Of a stretch of DNA of 43,828 nucleotides, positions 25,664 to 33,827 are shown one piece after another; the first letter of the stretch is position 1; every line of letters begins with the position of its first letter. The position numbers and the translations under genes were made by a program. This DNA comes from an uncultured Bdellovibrionales bacterium (GTDB taxonomy: Bacteria; Bdellovibrionota; FAC87; UBA2466), in NCBI GenBank assembly GCA_937903155.1, contig CALCZU010000088.1, positions 1 to 43,828 of the forward strand, in the 5' to 3' direction. The notes beneath the pieces were generated by a model. The model saw only the letters and a program-made list of their open reading frames with translations. It had not been told where the DNA came from and ran no database searches.

Positions 25664-25795
25664 CAATCGCCATGCCCTCTCTGTTTCGCACGTCTTTGGG
25701 GCTAGATGTCTTAAAATGAAACAGGAAATGCCGGGCACTTTCGCATTGTGTGGTGAGAGTCTTGCAAGTAATGTGAATCGATTCGGGAGGATACG

Positions 25796-26119
25796 ATGGA
25801 AAGAATTGTTTCTTTAGACGATTTGAATCGCGAGCTCAAAGAGCTTTCGCTTAAATTTCTTCAAAATTTGAATCATCGCTTGGTTGAAATAGAAGGCGAA
25901 ATCGAATCAGAACATTGGGAGCAGATCGCTCAACACGCCCACCGGCTGTCGGGCGCCGCGGGCAGTTATGGCTTTTCTAACCTTGCAATGGAATCTCGAA
26001 ATCTTGAAAGCCAAGCCCTCTCAAAAAACCGAGAGGCTATCCAAAAAAGTATCCGTACAATTCAAAATTTGAGTCAGCAATTGACGGAGACGGAAATTCC
26101 AGAAGGTCTTCGCCAGTAA
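25796..26119 (+). CDS. Stand-alone histidine phosphotransfer (HPt) protein
   Basis: A 107-residue four-helix HPt domain and nothing else. The phospho-accepting motif is QHAHRLSGAAGSYGF, with His49 the expected site and the downstream Gly-Ser-Gly pattern typical of the family. A good ribosome site (GGGAGG) lies 5 nt before the ATG. HPt proteins carry phosphate between receiver domains in multistep relays. It heads a short rightward operon with a small acidic protein and a single-domain receiver, and lies between an NtrC-type regulator and a hybrid kinase-like gene, so it could connect them. Confidence 0.9.
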   Translation: MERIVSLDDLNRELKELSLKFLQNLNHRLVEIEGEIESEHWEQIAQHAHRLSGAAGSYGFSNLAMESRNLESQALSKNREAIQKSIRTIQNLSQQLTETEIPEGLRQ

Positions 26120-26221
26120 TGCCTGTTTCAAATTGATACGTCTGATTTAGCCGTACTCACTTCGGATTAAAAATTGCAGATGAATCTTTCACATGGGCAA
26201 TTTTTATCAAGGAGGTATTGT

Positions 26222-26452
26222 ATGGGCGCGTTATCAAACCTAAAAGAAACCCTATCGAAACACCCTCTGTTTGGTAGTAAAACTAGAAAAGTCAATGAGT
26301 TACCCAAGGCGGAGGACAAGGGCTGTCTTTCAGAATTTATTGAAGACGACTTCGAATCAGAAACGCCCGAAATTTCCTCCGAACCCCCTGCGGAAAAAGA
26401 GAACCTTCACCACTGGCGGCCTGGAGCAGATGATGATATCCCTTACGGGTGA
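26222..26452 (+). CDS. Small acidic protein, unknown
   Basis: A 76-residue protein whose start at 26222 is fixed by a near-perfect AAGGAGG (26209-26215) 6 nt upstream. It is highly charged and acidic after residue 25, with many Glu, Asp and Pro, and ends HHWRPGADDDIPYG. It is probably largely disordered. I recognise no family. It sits between HPt and receiver genes, 15 nt before the latter, so it may be an accessory of the relay. Confidence 0.65.
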   Translation: MGALSNLKETLSKHPLFGSKTRKVNELPKAEDKGCLSEFIEDDFESETPEISSEPPAEKENLHHWRPGADDDIPYG

Positions 26453-26467
26453 CGGAAGGACAATGGG

Positions 26468-26908
26468 ATGCCTATTAACAGCGGGTTACAATCGGATTCA
26501 ACATTTCAGATTTGGCTCGTGGAGGATGACGATGCCCAGTCCGAACTTTTTAAAATTTTGCTAAAAACGAATTACCCTAGCATTCCATTGAAGATTTTTA
26601 CGAACGGAGCCTCTGTCGTCGCGGCCGTTGAAGACTGTTCCCCCGAGATAAACCCTAGAACAACCCTCGTTCTCTCTGACTTAAATCTTCCTGATATGAG
26701 CGGGATTGAAATGTTGACCTGTCTCGGGAAAAAGGTTTCAACCTCAAAATTTCGTTTTCTACTCTTCACCCAAATGGCAAATCCTAAAATTGTCGAATCT
26801 GCTTATGCAGCGGGGGCTACAGCGTTTTTAAGTAAACCGGAAAGTCTCGAAGAATACCAAGTTTTGCTGACGTCGCTCGTCAATTTCTGGTCGCAAGTTA
26901 TTTGCTAA
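26468..26908 (+). CDS. Single-domain response regulator (Rcp-like)
   Basis: A 146-residue stand-alone receiver. The acidic pocket is VEDDD (19-22), the phospho-acceptor is Asp71 in LVLSDLNLPDMSG, the Thr/Ser switch is in LLFTQ, and the conserved lysine is in LSKPESLEEY. The length and NFWSQVIC end resemble Rcp1-type regulators that work with phytochrome-like kinases. GGAAGGA lies 7 nt before the ATG. It has no output domain, so it must act through protein contact or pass phosphate to an HPt. It is last in the HPt-acidic-REC operon. Confidence 0.92.
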   Translation: MPINSGLQSDSTFQIWLVEDDDAQSELFKILLKTNYPSIPLKIFTNGASVVAAVEDCSPEINPRTTLVLSDLNLPDMSGIEMLTCLGKKVSTSKFRFLLFTQMANPKIVESAYAAGATAFLSKPESLEEYQVLLTSLVNFWSQVIC

Positions 26909-26911
26909 TTC

Positions 26912-26950
26912 GCCAATCATTTGGCATAAAATATGAATAAATATTTTATG
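26912..26950. repeat. Overlapping inverted repeats before hybrid kinase-like gene
   Basis: GCCAA (26912-26916)/TTGGC (26921-26925) shares its last base with CATAAAATAT (26925-26934)/ATATTTTATG (26941-26950), a perfect 10-base inverted repeat with a 6-base loop. They lie just after the receiver gene stop. No T-run follows, so I read them as a possible operator or mRNA 3'-end structure and not as a standard terminator. The rest of the 26909-27075 gap shows nothing clear. Confidence 0.45.
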
Positions 26951-27075
26951 AATCAGTGTCAGATATTAGGTCGGTTGAAATGACTGCTCTTTTCGGATTG
27001 AGCTGCTCGTCGAATCTCCCAGTCCTGAATCACTTTGAAACAGATTGTACTTATTTGCTGAAAAACTAAACAGAA

Positions 27076-28230
27076 ATGGGGCAAGTGGACTTAAATACAA
27101 ATGACATGGTCTTGTTTTTATCCCACCAGGTACGAACGTCTTTGTCCTCAATGTTGGGTTACATTGAGAAGCTGTATGATAGTCAGCATACCGTTAAGGA
27201 AAAATTAACCACGCTGAGTAAGTTGCGATCCATTCTTGAAAATACGAGTTCTATTTTGGAGGACGCTGAGCATCTTGCGAGTTATGAAAAGGGTACGTTC
27301 TCAGTCAAATCCTCTCAGTTCTCCCTCGAAGAAGAGTTAAGTGAAACCGTCATATTTTTGGAAACTCTGACCCGTAAGAGCGAGCTGAAGCTCGTCATTG
27401 ATATCCGAGGTCAGGTTCCTACAGTCATTTTGTCGGATGCACTTCGGTTGCGGCAACTGGTCACCCAGATGGTAAGTTTAGTAATTCCTCAGCTTGACCG
27501 TGGCTCGCTGCGCCTGACTCTAGCTCTCTCAGAGTCCGAACCGAAGCAGCTTGTTTTTAATATCGATTCCACGGGAGCAAATTTTTCGGAGAATTGTTTT
27601 GACGAGATGATGAATAGTTTTGCGCCTCCCCAAGTGTACGCTCTACCCAGCAGTCATGGGCAACAGGCGATTGCGTTTCCGCTCATCAATGCGCTTTCCT
27701 CGTCCTTAGGTGGAAAAGTTTCGCTTGAAAAAAGTAAAATGGGGCGAGGCTTTTCGCTCTCCGCTTCGATTAATCCCGGTCCCTTAGACCAACTTCAGTT
27801 GACCGACCACTTTAGCTTTCGCAAACTCGATCAGTCCGCAGGCGTCAGGGCGATTACGATTCCTGATTTCGCTGATAAAACGTTTCTCTTTGTTGAGGAT
27901 GACAAAGACATCAGCTCCCTTTTCACTCACTTTTTGAAACAAACAGGTGCAAAAGTAGAATACGCTTTGGACGGGGAGGAGGGTCTAAGACTTGCGACTC
28001 ACCAACCGTACGATTTGATTTTCCTAGACCTTCAGATTCCAAAACTGAACGGACTTGAAGTGTGTACTCAACTTCGAAAGAACGGGGTAGAAACTCCAGT
28101 GATTGCATTGACGTCGAATACGGCGATCGCGACGAAGAAAAAGTGCATGAAGGCAGGTTTTAATCTGTACCTCACGAAACCTCTGAGCATCGAATCTCTT
28201 TTTCAGATGATCCCCAAAGTAGTCAGCTAA
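27076..28230 (+). CDS. Sensorless hybrid: HisKA, degenerate ATPase domain, receiver
   Basis: A 384-residue protein that begins almost directly with a histidine-kinase dimerisation domain (FLSHQVRTSLSSMLGYIE, His17), with no sensor or membrane part. The next about 160 residues align with a HATPase domain in layout, but the N-box (DALRLRQLVTQMVSLVIPQL) lacks the Mg-ATP asparagine, the G1 box reads IDSTGANF in place of D-x-G-x-G, and the G2 box is unrecognisable. The C-terminal receiver (266-384) is intact: VEDDKD, Asp318 in FLDLQIPKLNG, and Lys in LTKPLS. It probably cannot autophosphorylate and may act as a phosphotransfer, phosphatase or decoy hub. The start codon lacks a good ribosome site. 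It converges with the giant kinase gene with 3 nt between stops. Confidence 0.82.
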   Translation: MGQVDLNTNDMVLFLSHQVRTSLSSMLGYIEKLYDSQHTVKEKLTTLSKLRSILENTSSILEDAEHLASYEKGTFSVKSSQFSLEEELSETVIFLETLTRKSELKLVIDIRGQVPTVILSDALRLRQLVTQMVSLVIPQLDRGSLRLTLALSESEPKQLVFNIDSTGANFSENCFDEMMNSFAPPQVYALPSSHGQQAIAFPLINALSSSLGGKVSLEKSKMGRGFSLSASINPGPLDQLQLTDHFSFRKLDQSAGVRAITIPDFADKTFLFVEDDKDISSLFTHFLKQTGAKVEYALDGEEGLRLATHQPYDLIFLDLQIPKLNGLEVCTQLRKNGVETPVIALTSNTAIATKKKCMKAGFNLYLTKPLSIESLFQMIPKVVS

Positions 28231-28233
28231 AAC

Positions 28234-31200
28234 CTATTCATTTCGAGGGAGCGTGAAGTAAAGTTTGGTTCCCTGTCCTGAAGCCGAGTCTGCCCAAATT
28301 TGTCCCGAATGCTGAGTGATAATTTTTCGGCAGGCGGCAAGTCCGATTCCCGTTCCGGGATAAAGACTCGCACTTTGCAACCGTCGAAAAGGTTCGAAGA
28401 TCGTTTCGTTATACTTGGGATCAAAACCGATTCCATTGTCCGAAATTTGAAAACGCCAATTGCGCCCTTCTTTCATACAGTGAATGTGAATTTCGGGTCG
28501 TCTGGAGGAAGAAAATTTAATCGAATTGCTCAAGAGGTTTTGAAAAAGTGAAACCAACTGGACGGCATTGCCGGTCACTTTTGGGAGCGGATCGCAGTGA
28601 ATAAGCGTTTGGGTCTCTTCAATCGTCTGAATCAAATTCGCTTTTGCCCGGTCTACCACATCCATCAAGGAGATTTCTTGGAAAGGTCCTGTGACCGAAT
28701 CGAGCTTTGCATATTTGAGCATGTCCGAAACCATTTCGCGCATCCGTTTAGAGGCGTCCGAAATCACGTGCAAATGATGGGTGATGTTTTCGTTGATGTC
28801 TTTTCCGAGATCTTTTTTTAACTCGTTGAAAAGCATCTGGGAAGTGAGATGAAGGTGGCGGAGAGGCTCTTGAAGGTCATGCGAAGCGAGATACGCATAA
28901 CGTTCGAGTTCTGCATTGGAGCGCATCAGTCTCTCAGCATTCTCCCGAATCGATTCGACGCCTTGCTGATGATCGAATGTCGCGCCGGCGATCTCTGAAA
29001 TAAACTCTGCAATTCTTTGCTCGTTTATTCCGAAAAGATTTTCAATTTTATGATGCGTCAAATAAGCGAAGAAAACGGTTTTTCCTTCCGAGATAATCGG
29101 AACGCACATGGCGGATTGAACCTGGGACAAGATCATGCTCTCGCTAGGTTTTAAGGCTTGCTCTCCTAAAAAGACAACGGGCTTTTTTTCGTGTTCTGTT
29201 TCTTTGAGAAGATTCAATGAGATCAGTCGATGTTCCCCGAAGAGGATTTTTACTTCATTTTGATCGGACGTCTGTTCGAGCTTCACGAGCGTGCAGCTTT
29301 CTGCGCGAAGAAGGCTATGAAAAGAGTTGTAGATCGACTGGTACAAATCTTCTTTGGAGAGTGAACAAATAATTTGTCTTCCGACCGAGAGAAGCGACTC
29401 GAAACGGTCCAGCAGTGAGACAGAGACCGATTGATCCTTAAAGCTTTTAAGAGATTCATCCTCGAGTGTTAAATTCGCGTTTAATTCGTTCAGCAGCTTT
29501 ACGGCGTTTCCGTACTGCTCGAAGGGAATATTCCAATCGAGATCTTTTGCGAGTAAGCCCTGAAAATGAAGTGTCTTCGCCGTTTCGTAGGCGGCGTGTT
29601 GCTTCCGAGAGACTCGTAGAGATTCTTCAAAATGCTTTTTGGCAGAGAGAGTACGTCCTAAAAACGCGTCGAGTAATGCTTTTTCCCTTAAAACATGGGG
29701 AAGGTTATTTTGAAATCTTTGGGACAGCCGAAGCGCCTTTCGAGAGATCTTTATCGCTCTTTTGAGTAGGTCAGCGCGCTTTTTCTGCTCGTGTGTTTTT
29801 GTCTTTTGAATTTGCATCCGTAATGCGGTGAGAAGCCACGCAAATGCAGGAACCGTGTATTCAGTGTACATCCCGCTGCCATTTGTAATCTCGCACGCCT
29901 CAGCGAATCGCGCTTCGGCTTCCTTCACTTTCTGTAGAGCGAGCAAACGAACTCCCTCGGCTTGCAAAATTTCAGAGGTAGTATGGATATCGTTTGGATC
30001 GAGATGAGAAAGCCTGTCCTTTAAAAACTCCTCTGGCAGTCGGCCTCCGGATGCTTTCGACCAAACGGAAAGACAAATCCCTGCAGCATGCGGGTCGCCG
30101 ATTCGAAATGCCGCTTGATAAGTATGCTGACTGATTTCAATCGCACGATCTAAATCTCCCAAGCGGTAATAGCCATAGGCCACGTGCCATTGGGCCGTAT
30201 TCATTTCCCAAAGATCGCCCGTGCGACCGAGAATCAATGCGGATTGCCGGCATTTCTCAATGGTCTCCTGAAATTGGCTGTCGGCGTAAAGGACAGTGCC
30301 GTAGAAATTTAAGGATTGGCCTTCGCCCCAAAGATCCTTTAGCTCTCGCCGAATCTTTAAAGATTTTTCAACATAGAGCATCCCTCGTTTAAAAAGACCG
30401 AGGAGTGTTGAGACGGGAGCGTGTTCTGAATAGCTCTGAGCTAACTCAGCAGTCATCGTATACTTTTCAGCGAGATTCATTCCCCGCAAATGCGTCCAGA
30501 GACAAGGAATGCGTCCCTTGCCAAACCAGTAAGTGTAGGCCATTCGACTGTGGATCCGGAGAACGAGCAATTCGTCTCTCTGATTTTCGGGAGACTTTCG
30601 CGCTGTAAATAACCGAGGCAAAAGAGTGTGAAGAGCTTGCACACTGATTTCCCACATGGAATGCACTAGAAAACTGAGAAGATGAGACGGAACGGAATGG
30701 CCAAGATCTTTTAAGGCTTGTTCCAAAGACTCACACGCGCCTGACAGGTCTCCTCGTTTGAAATGGAGTTCTCCTAATTTGTGGTTGAGGTTTGCTTTTT
30801 GAAAAGGTTGGATAGAAACAGACTTATCTGCGATGCGCTTCGCATTTGAAAGACAAGTTTCTGCTTCCTCGTACTTTCCACGCAGCATCAAGACATCGCC
30901 CAACGCTTCATTGACCTCTAGGAGTGAGAGACTGTCGTTTTTGACGATTCCACGTTCTGCAATTCGAAATTGAATCTCGGCAATCTGTAGAGAATATCTT
31001 TTGCGCGCTGTTTGTGCGGACCTCAGAGCGTAGGGAAGGGCCCGTTCCGAATCGCCAGCCGCATCGAAGTGATAGGAAATTTCGAAATCGTTCTCCGGAG
31101 TGTCGCGCTCCATTTTTTCGGCGATCGATCGGTGAAGTACCGAACGTTCCATCGCCGGCGTCATATCTAGAAGGGTTTCACGCAGTTTATCGTGGATGAA

Positions 31201-33201
31201 AACATAACGGTTAGGGCCGGTCGACCAGAGAATATGCCTTTCTTCAGCATTTAAGAGTAGCTTTTCGACTGCTTCGACAGGGAGGTTTGCTAAATCCGCA
31301 AGAATTTGGAGTCCGAATTCTTTTCCTAAAACCGCGCCAATTTTTAAAAGGTTTAAAAGTTGGTGAGGAAGAACTTTAAAGCGTTTGATCAAAACAGTCG
31401 CTGCGTGATGAGACGACTGAACTTCTTCGATGGAAGAGTAACGGTGCTTCCACCTTCCATCTTCAAATAACAACATTCCGGTTTCGACAAGTCCTCGAAG
31501 CACTGCCGCCGCCATAAACGGACTTCCTTGAGAGAGTCGATAGATTAAATCGAGGACGAGTTCCGGAAGGCGGCCGGCCATCGATTGGGTCAAAAGATTC
31601 GTCTGAGTTTTATCCAAAGGTCTGAGGTTGAGAGAATTTTGTGGCAGAATTTTGCGTAAAGGATGGTTTGGTTCAACTTCCTCCGTCCTAAAAGCTAGAA
31701 CCATTAGGACGTGGTTCTTTTGATCGGAGGGCTCTTGTTGCCATTGATGAAAAAGTTTTAGGGTAAGTTCATCGGCCCATTGAGCATCATCTAGTATAAT
31801 GATTGCAGGTTTGGTTTTACTTCCTAAGCAATTTAAAAGTCGAGTGAGCGCTGCTAAGGTTCGTGTTTCACCGAAAAGCTCAGGGCCGGTCGGATTGACA
31901 AAAACATCTGGAAAAAACTTGATGAAAAGAGGAAATAAAGAAACCAAGGTTTCTTGGTGTGCCGACAGCGAAGAGCGAATTCTTTCTTTTAGCTCAGGAT
32001 CCCATTCCACTTGGTTCAAAATATCTTTGGCAATCCCTAAAATCATTTGAAACGGGAGAGACGCGGACTGGTCGACTCCTTGCCCAAACATCACGGTAAA
32101 ACGATTTCTGTCTAACGTTTGGCTGAATTCTGAGAGCAGTCGCGTTTTTCCTCCGCCGGATTCCGCTTCTACGAAGCAAACTCCTCCGAGTCCTTTTTCT
32201 GAATTCAAACTTGCTTGCTGAAGAGCGGATAATTCGTTCTCTCTTCCGATAAAGGAAGGTAAACCCAGAGTCTCTCGTTGATCCGTAAAGCCTGGAATAA
32301 ACAGCGGATCGCTTTTTTGGATCTGCCAATTTTTTTGAATGTATATGAGATCCTCAAGCGCCGCTTTTGCGGATTGATAACGGTTCTTGGGTTCCTTCTC
32401 GAGTAAATGCAAGATAACGGAGCAAATGCTTTTAGGAGTTGAAGGTTGGTAAGATCGGATATCGCCGGGAAGGGAGGTGAGGTGGTGTCGTAAAAGTTCG
32501 CCTATCGTATTGGATTCAAAAAGTGCTTTTCCGGTGAGGCATTCGTACATGACGACCCCGACCGAATACAGATCCGAACGTTGGTCCACTCGATTTTGTG
32601 TCAGTCCCCCTTGTTCGGGCGAAAGATAGTTTAAGGTTCCGATGAGGGATTCCGTTGGGGAAAGGCCGATATCTTCTCTCCAACTCAGGCCGAAATCAAT
32701 GAGGGTCACCGAATTCTTGTCCGCTGATTCATTTAAGATAATATTTTCGGGTTTGATATCCCCATGAATAATTCCGTTATCGTGGGCATTGCAGAGAGAT
32801 TCTAGGAGGCGAATTCCGATATCTAAGACAAAAGTCCATTCGATTGAACCTCCGCCCAGTTTTTTTCGTAAACTCTGTCCTTCCACGAAGGGAAGAACGG
32901 CGTAGAGCCATTCTGTATCAGTGCCTACTTGAAGAGGCGCTTCGGGAAGAAAGTGTTTTAATTTTTGGATGTGATTTGCTTCTTCAATGAGTCGGAGTTC
33001 TAACGAAGGCGGAATCGCTTTTCTTCTCAGCGTTTTAATGATGACTTTGGTATTGGATTCATTGTCGATTCCATAATAGGTGGCTAAAACAGAGGTCTCT
33101 TTGAGTTTTGTTAAAAGGGTAAATTGTTCGAGAATTGTTTTACAAACAGCGAACGCAGGGATATTTTGCGTTGAGTCATGGTTGAATGTATCTTCGATCA
33201 T
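28234..33201 (-). CDS. Giant Ser/Thr kinase-STAND ATPase-TPR-GAF-histidine kinase
   Basis: A 1655-residue soluble hybrid. Residues about 25-290 form a Hanks-type kinase: Lys56 in VIIKTL, HGDIKPEN (Asp148) and DFG at 169-171, but no glycine-rich loop. Residues about 315-600 are an AAA_16/STAND ATPase with Walker A AESGGGKT (346-353) and Walker B IIILDDAQWAD (Asp471/472). A long helical TPR-like region spans about 700-1250, and a GAF-like domain about 1285-1415. A phytochrome-class HisKA with SHDLQEPLRHL has His1441. The HATPase is intact (NLLSNSIKF with Asn1559; DNGIGF; GTGIGL). Similar multi-domain kinases occur in cyanobacteria, myxobacteria and Leptospira and link Ser/Thr and His-Asp signalling. 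The divergent receiver gene at 33334 is the obvious partner. The start lacks a clear ribosome site. Confidence 0.93.
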   Translation of the reverse strand: MIEDTFNHDSTQNIPAFAVCKTILEQFTLLTKLKETSVLATYYGIDNESNTKVIIKTLRRKAIPPSLELRLIEEANHIQKLKHFLPEAPLQVGTDTEWLYAVLPFVEGQSLRKKLGGGSIEWTFVLDIGIRLLESLCNAHDNGIIHGDIKPENIILNESADKNSVTLIDFGLSWREDIGLSPTESLIGTLNYLSPEQGGLTQNRVDQRSDLYSVGVVMYECLTGKALFESNTIGELLRHHLTSLPGDIRSYQPSTPKSICSVILHLLEKEPKNRYQSAKAALEDLIYIQKNWQIQKSDPLFIPGFTDQRETLGLPSFIGRENELSALQQASLNSEKGLGGVCFVEAESGGGKTRLLSEFSQTLDRNRFTVMFGQGVDQSASLPFQMILGIAKDILNQVEWDPELKERIRSSLSAHQETLVSLFPLFIKFFPDVFVNPTGPELFGETRTLAALTRLLNCLGSKTKPAIIILDDAQWADELTLKLFHQWQQEPSDQKNHVLMVLAFRTEEVEPNHPLRKILPQNSLNLRPLDKTQTNLLTQSMAGRLPELVLDLIYRLSQGSPFMAAAVLRGLVETGMLLFEDGRWKHRYSSIEEVQSSHHAATVLIKRFKVLPHQLLNLLKIGAVLGKEFGLQILADLANLPVEAVEKLLLNAEERHILWSTGPNRYVFIHDKLRETLLDMTPAMERSVLHRSIAEKMERDTPENDFEISYHFDAAGDSERALPYALRSAQTARKRYSLQIAEIQFRIAERGIVKNDSLSLLEVNEALGDVLMLRGKYEEAETCLSNAKRIADKSVSIQPFQKANLNHKLGELHFKRGDLSGACESLEQALKDLGHSVPSHLLSFLVHSMWEISVQALHTLLPRLFTARKSPENQRDELLVLRIHSRMAYTYWFGKGRIPCLWTHLRGMNLAEKYTMTAELAQSYSEHAPVSTLLGLFKRGMLYVEKSLKIRRELKDLWGEGQSLNFYGTVLYADSQFQETIEKCRQSALILGRTGDLWEMNTAQWHVAYGYYRLGDLDRAIEISQHTYQAAFRIGDPHAAGICLSVWSKASGGRLPEEFLKDRLSHLDPNDIHTTSEILQAEGVRLLALQKVKEAEARFAEACEITNGSGMYTEYTVPAFAWLLTALRMQIQKTKTHEQKKRADLLKRAIKISRKALRLSQRFQNNLPHVLREKALLDAFLGRTLSAKKHFEESLRVSRKQHAAYETAKTLHFQGLLAKDLDWNIPFEQYGNAVKLLNELNANLTLEDESLKSFKDQSVSVSLLDRFESLLSVGRQIICSLSKEDLYQSIYNSFHSLLRAESCTLVKLEQTSDQNEVKILFGEHRLISLNLLKETEHEKKPVVFLGEQALKPSESMILSQVQSAMCVPIISEGKTVFFAYLTHHKIENLFGINEQRIAEFISEIAGATFDHQQGVESIRENAERLMRSNAELERYAYLASHDLQEPLRHLHLTSQMLFNELKKDLGKDINENITHHLHVISDASKRMREMVSDMLKYAKLDSVTGPFQEISLMDVVDRAKANLIQTIEETQTLIHCDPLPKVTGNAVQLVSLFQNLLSNSIKFSSSRRPEIHIHCMKEGRNWRFQISDNGIGFDPKYNETIFEPFRRLQSASLYPGTGIGLAACRKIITQHSGQIWADSASGQGTKLYFTLPRNE

Positions 33202-33333
33202 GCTGGATTCACTAAATCATTCGTTTGGGAGATAGTAATCCAATATGCATTTGCATTGCCATCTTTTATGAGGAATGATGAGAGCACTTCTCAATCTTGA
33301 AATGAACCGAAAAAGAAAAGGTCAAAGCCCTGA

Positions 33334-33759
33334 ATGAACCGTTTTAATGTTTTGTTGGTTGAAGACAGTCCTACGGATCAAAAATTGTTCTCTCTTGCGC
33401 TGGATAAGCAGCCTTGCACGTTGCATATCGTATCGGACGGAGTGAAAGCTCTTCAATTTATGAGAAAAGAAGCTGAATTTGCTGGAGAACCCAAACCTGA
33501 CCTCATCGTTTTGGATCTCAATATTCCGCTCAAAGACGGAATCGAAGTCCTAAAAGAAATCAAATCTGAGCCTGAACTCAAGGCGACGCCTGTCGTCGTA
33601 TTCTCGACTTCCTCGAATGAAAAAGATATTTTCAAGTGCTACCAGAATTATGCAAACGCCTTTATTACGAAGCCGTTGGATCTCGACCGGTATTTAGAGG
33701 TGGTCCAAAAGTCAGTCGACTATTGGGCGACCGTTGTCGCGTCGCCCAAAGCAAACTGA
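33334..33759 (+). CDS. Single-domain response regulator (Rcp1-like)
   Basis: A 141-residue receiver with no output domain. Motifs are LLVEDSPTD (Asp11), phospho-acceptor Asp61 in IVLDLNIPLKDG, VVFSTSS, and FITKPLDLDRY. The end VDYWATVV is the usual Rcp1-type tail, shared in form with the receiver at 26468. Rcp1-like regulators are typical partners of kinases carrying the SHDLQEPLR phospho-site, which the divergent giant kinase has, so the pair is likely cognate. The ribosome site is weak. The 132-base divergent gap contains no promoter I can assign with confidence. Confidence 0.93.
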   Translation: MNRFNVLLVEDSPTDQKLFSLALDKQPCTLHIVSDGVKALQFMRKEAEFAGEPKPDLIVLDLNIPLKDGIEVLKEIKSEPELKATPVVVFSTSSNEKDIFKCYQNYANAFITKPLDLDRYLEVVQKSVDYWATVVASPKAN

Positions 33760-33766
33760 GGACGTC

Positions 33767-33798
33767 TCAAATTGATACATTGTTATAAATCAATTTGA
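33767..33798. terminator. Inverted repeat between convergent genes, possible transcript-end hairpin
   Basis: Perfect 10-base arms TCAAATTGAT (33767-33776) and ATCAATTTGA (33789-33798) flank a 12-base loop, between the receiver stop and the converging HPF stop. The stem is AT-rich and neither side has a long T-run, so intrinsic termination would be weak. It could protect 3' ends of both transcripts. Confidence 0.4.
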
Positions 33799-33827
33799 TT
33801 CAACTCGAGGCGTTTTTTAACTGGAGA

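Noticed and set aside
25733..25752. Possible sigma-54 promoter (GGGCAC...TTGTG) upstream of HPt
   Set aside because: The GG-to-GC spacing of 10 bases required for -24/-12 elements is not met.
26128..33778. Shared 12-mer TCAAATTGATAC at 26128-26139 and 33767-33778, both just after signalling-gene stops
   Set aside because: Repeated 12-mers are expected by chance dozens of times in 43 kb, and only the second copy is part of an inverted repeat.
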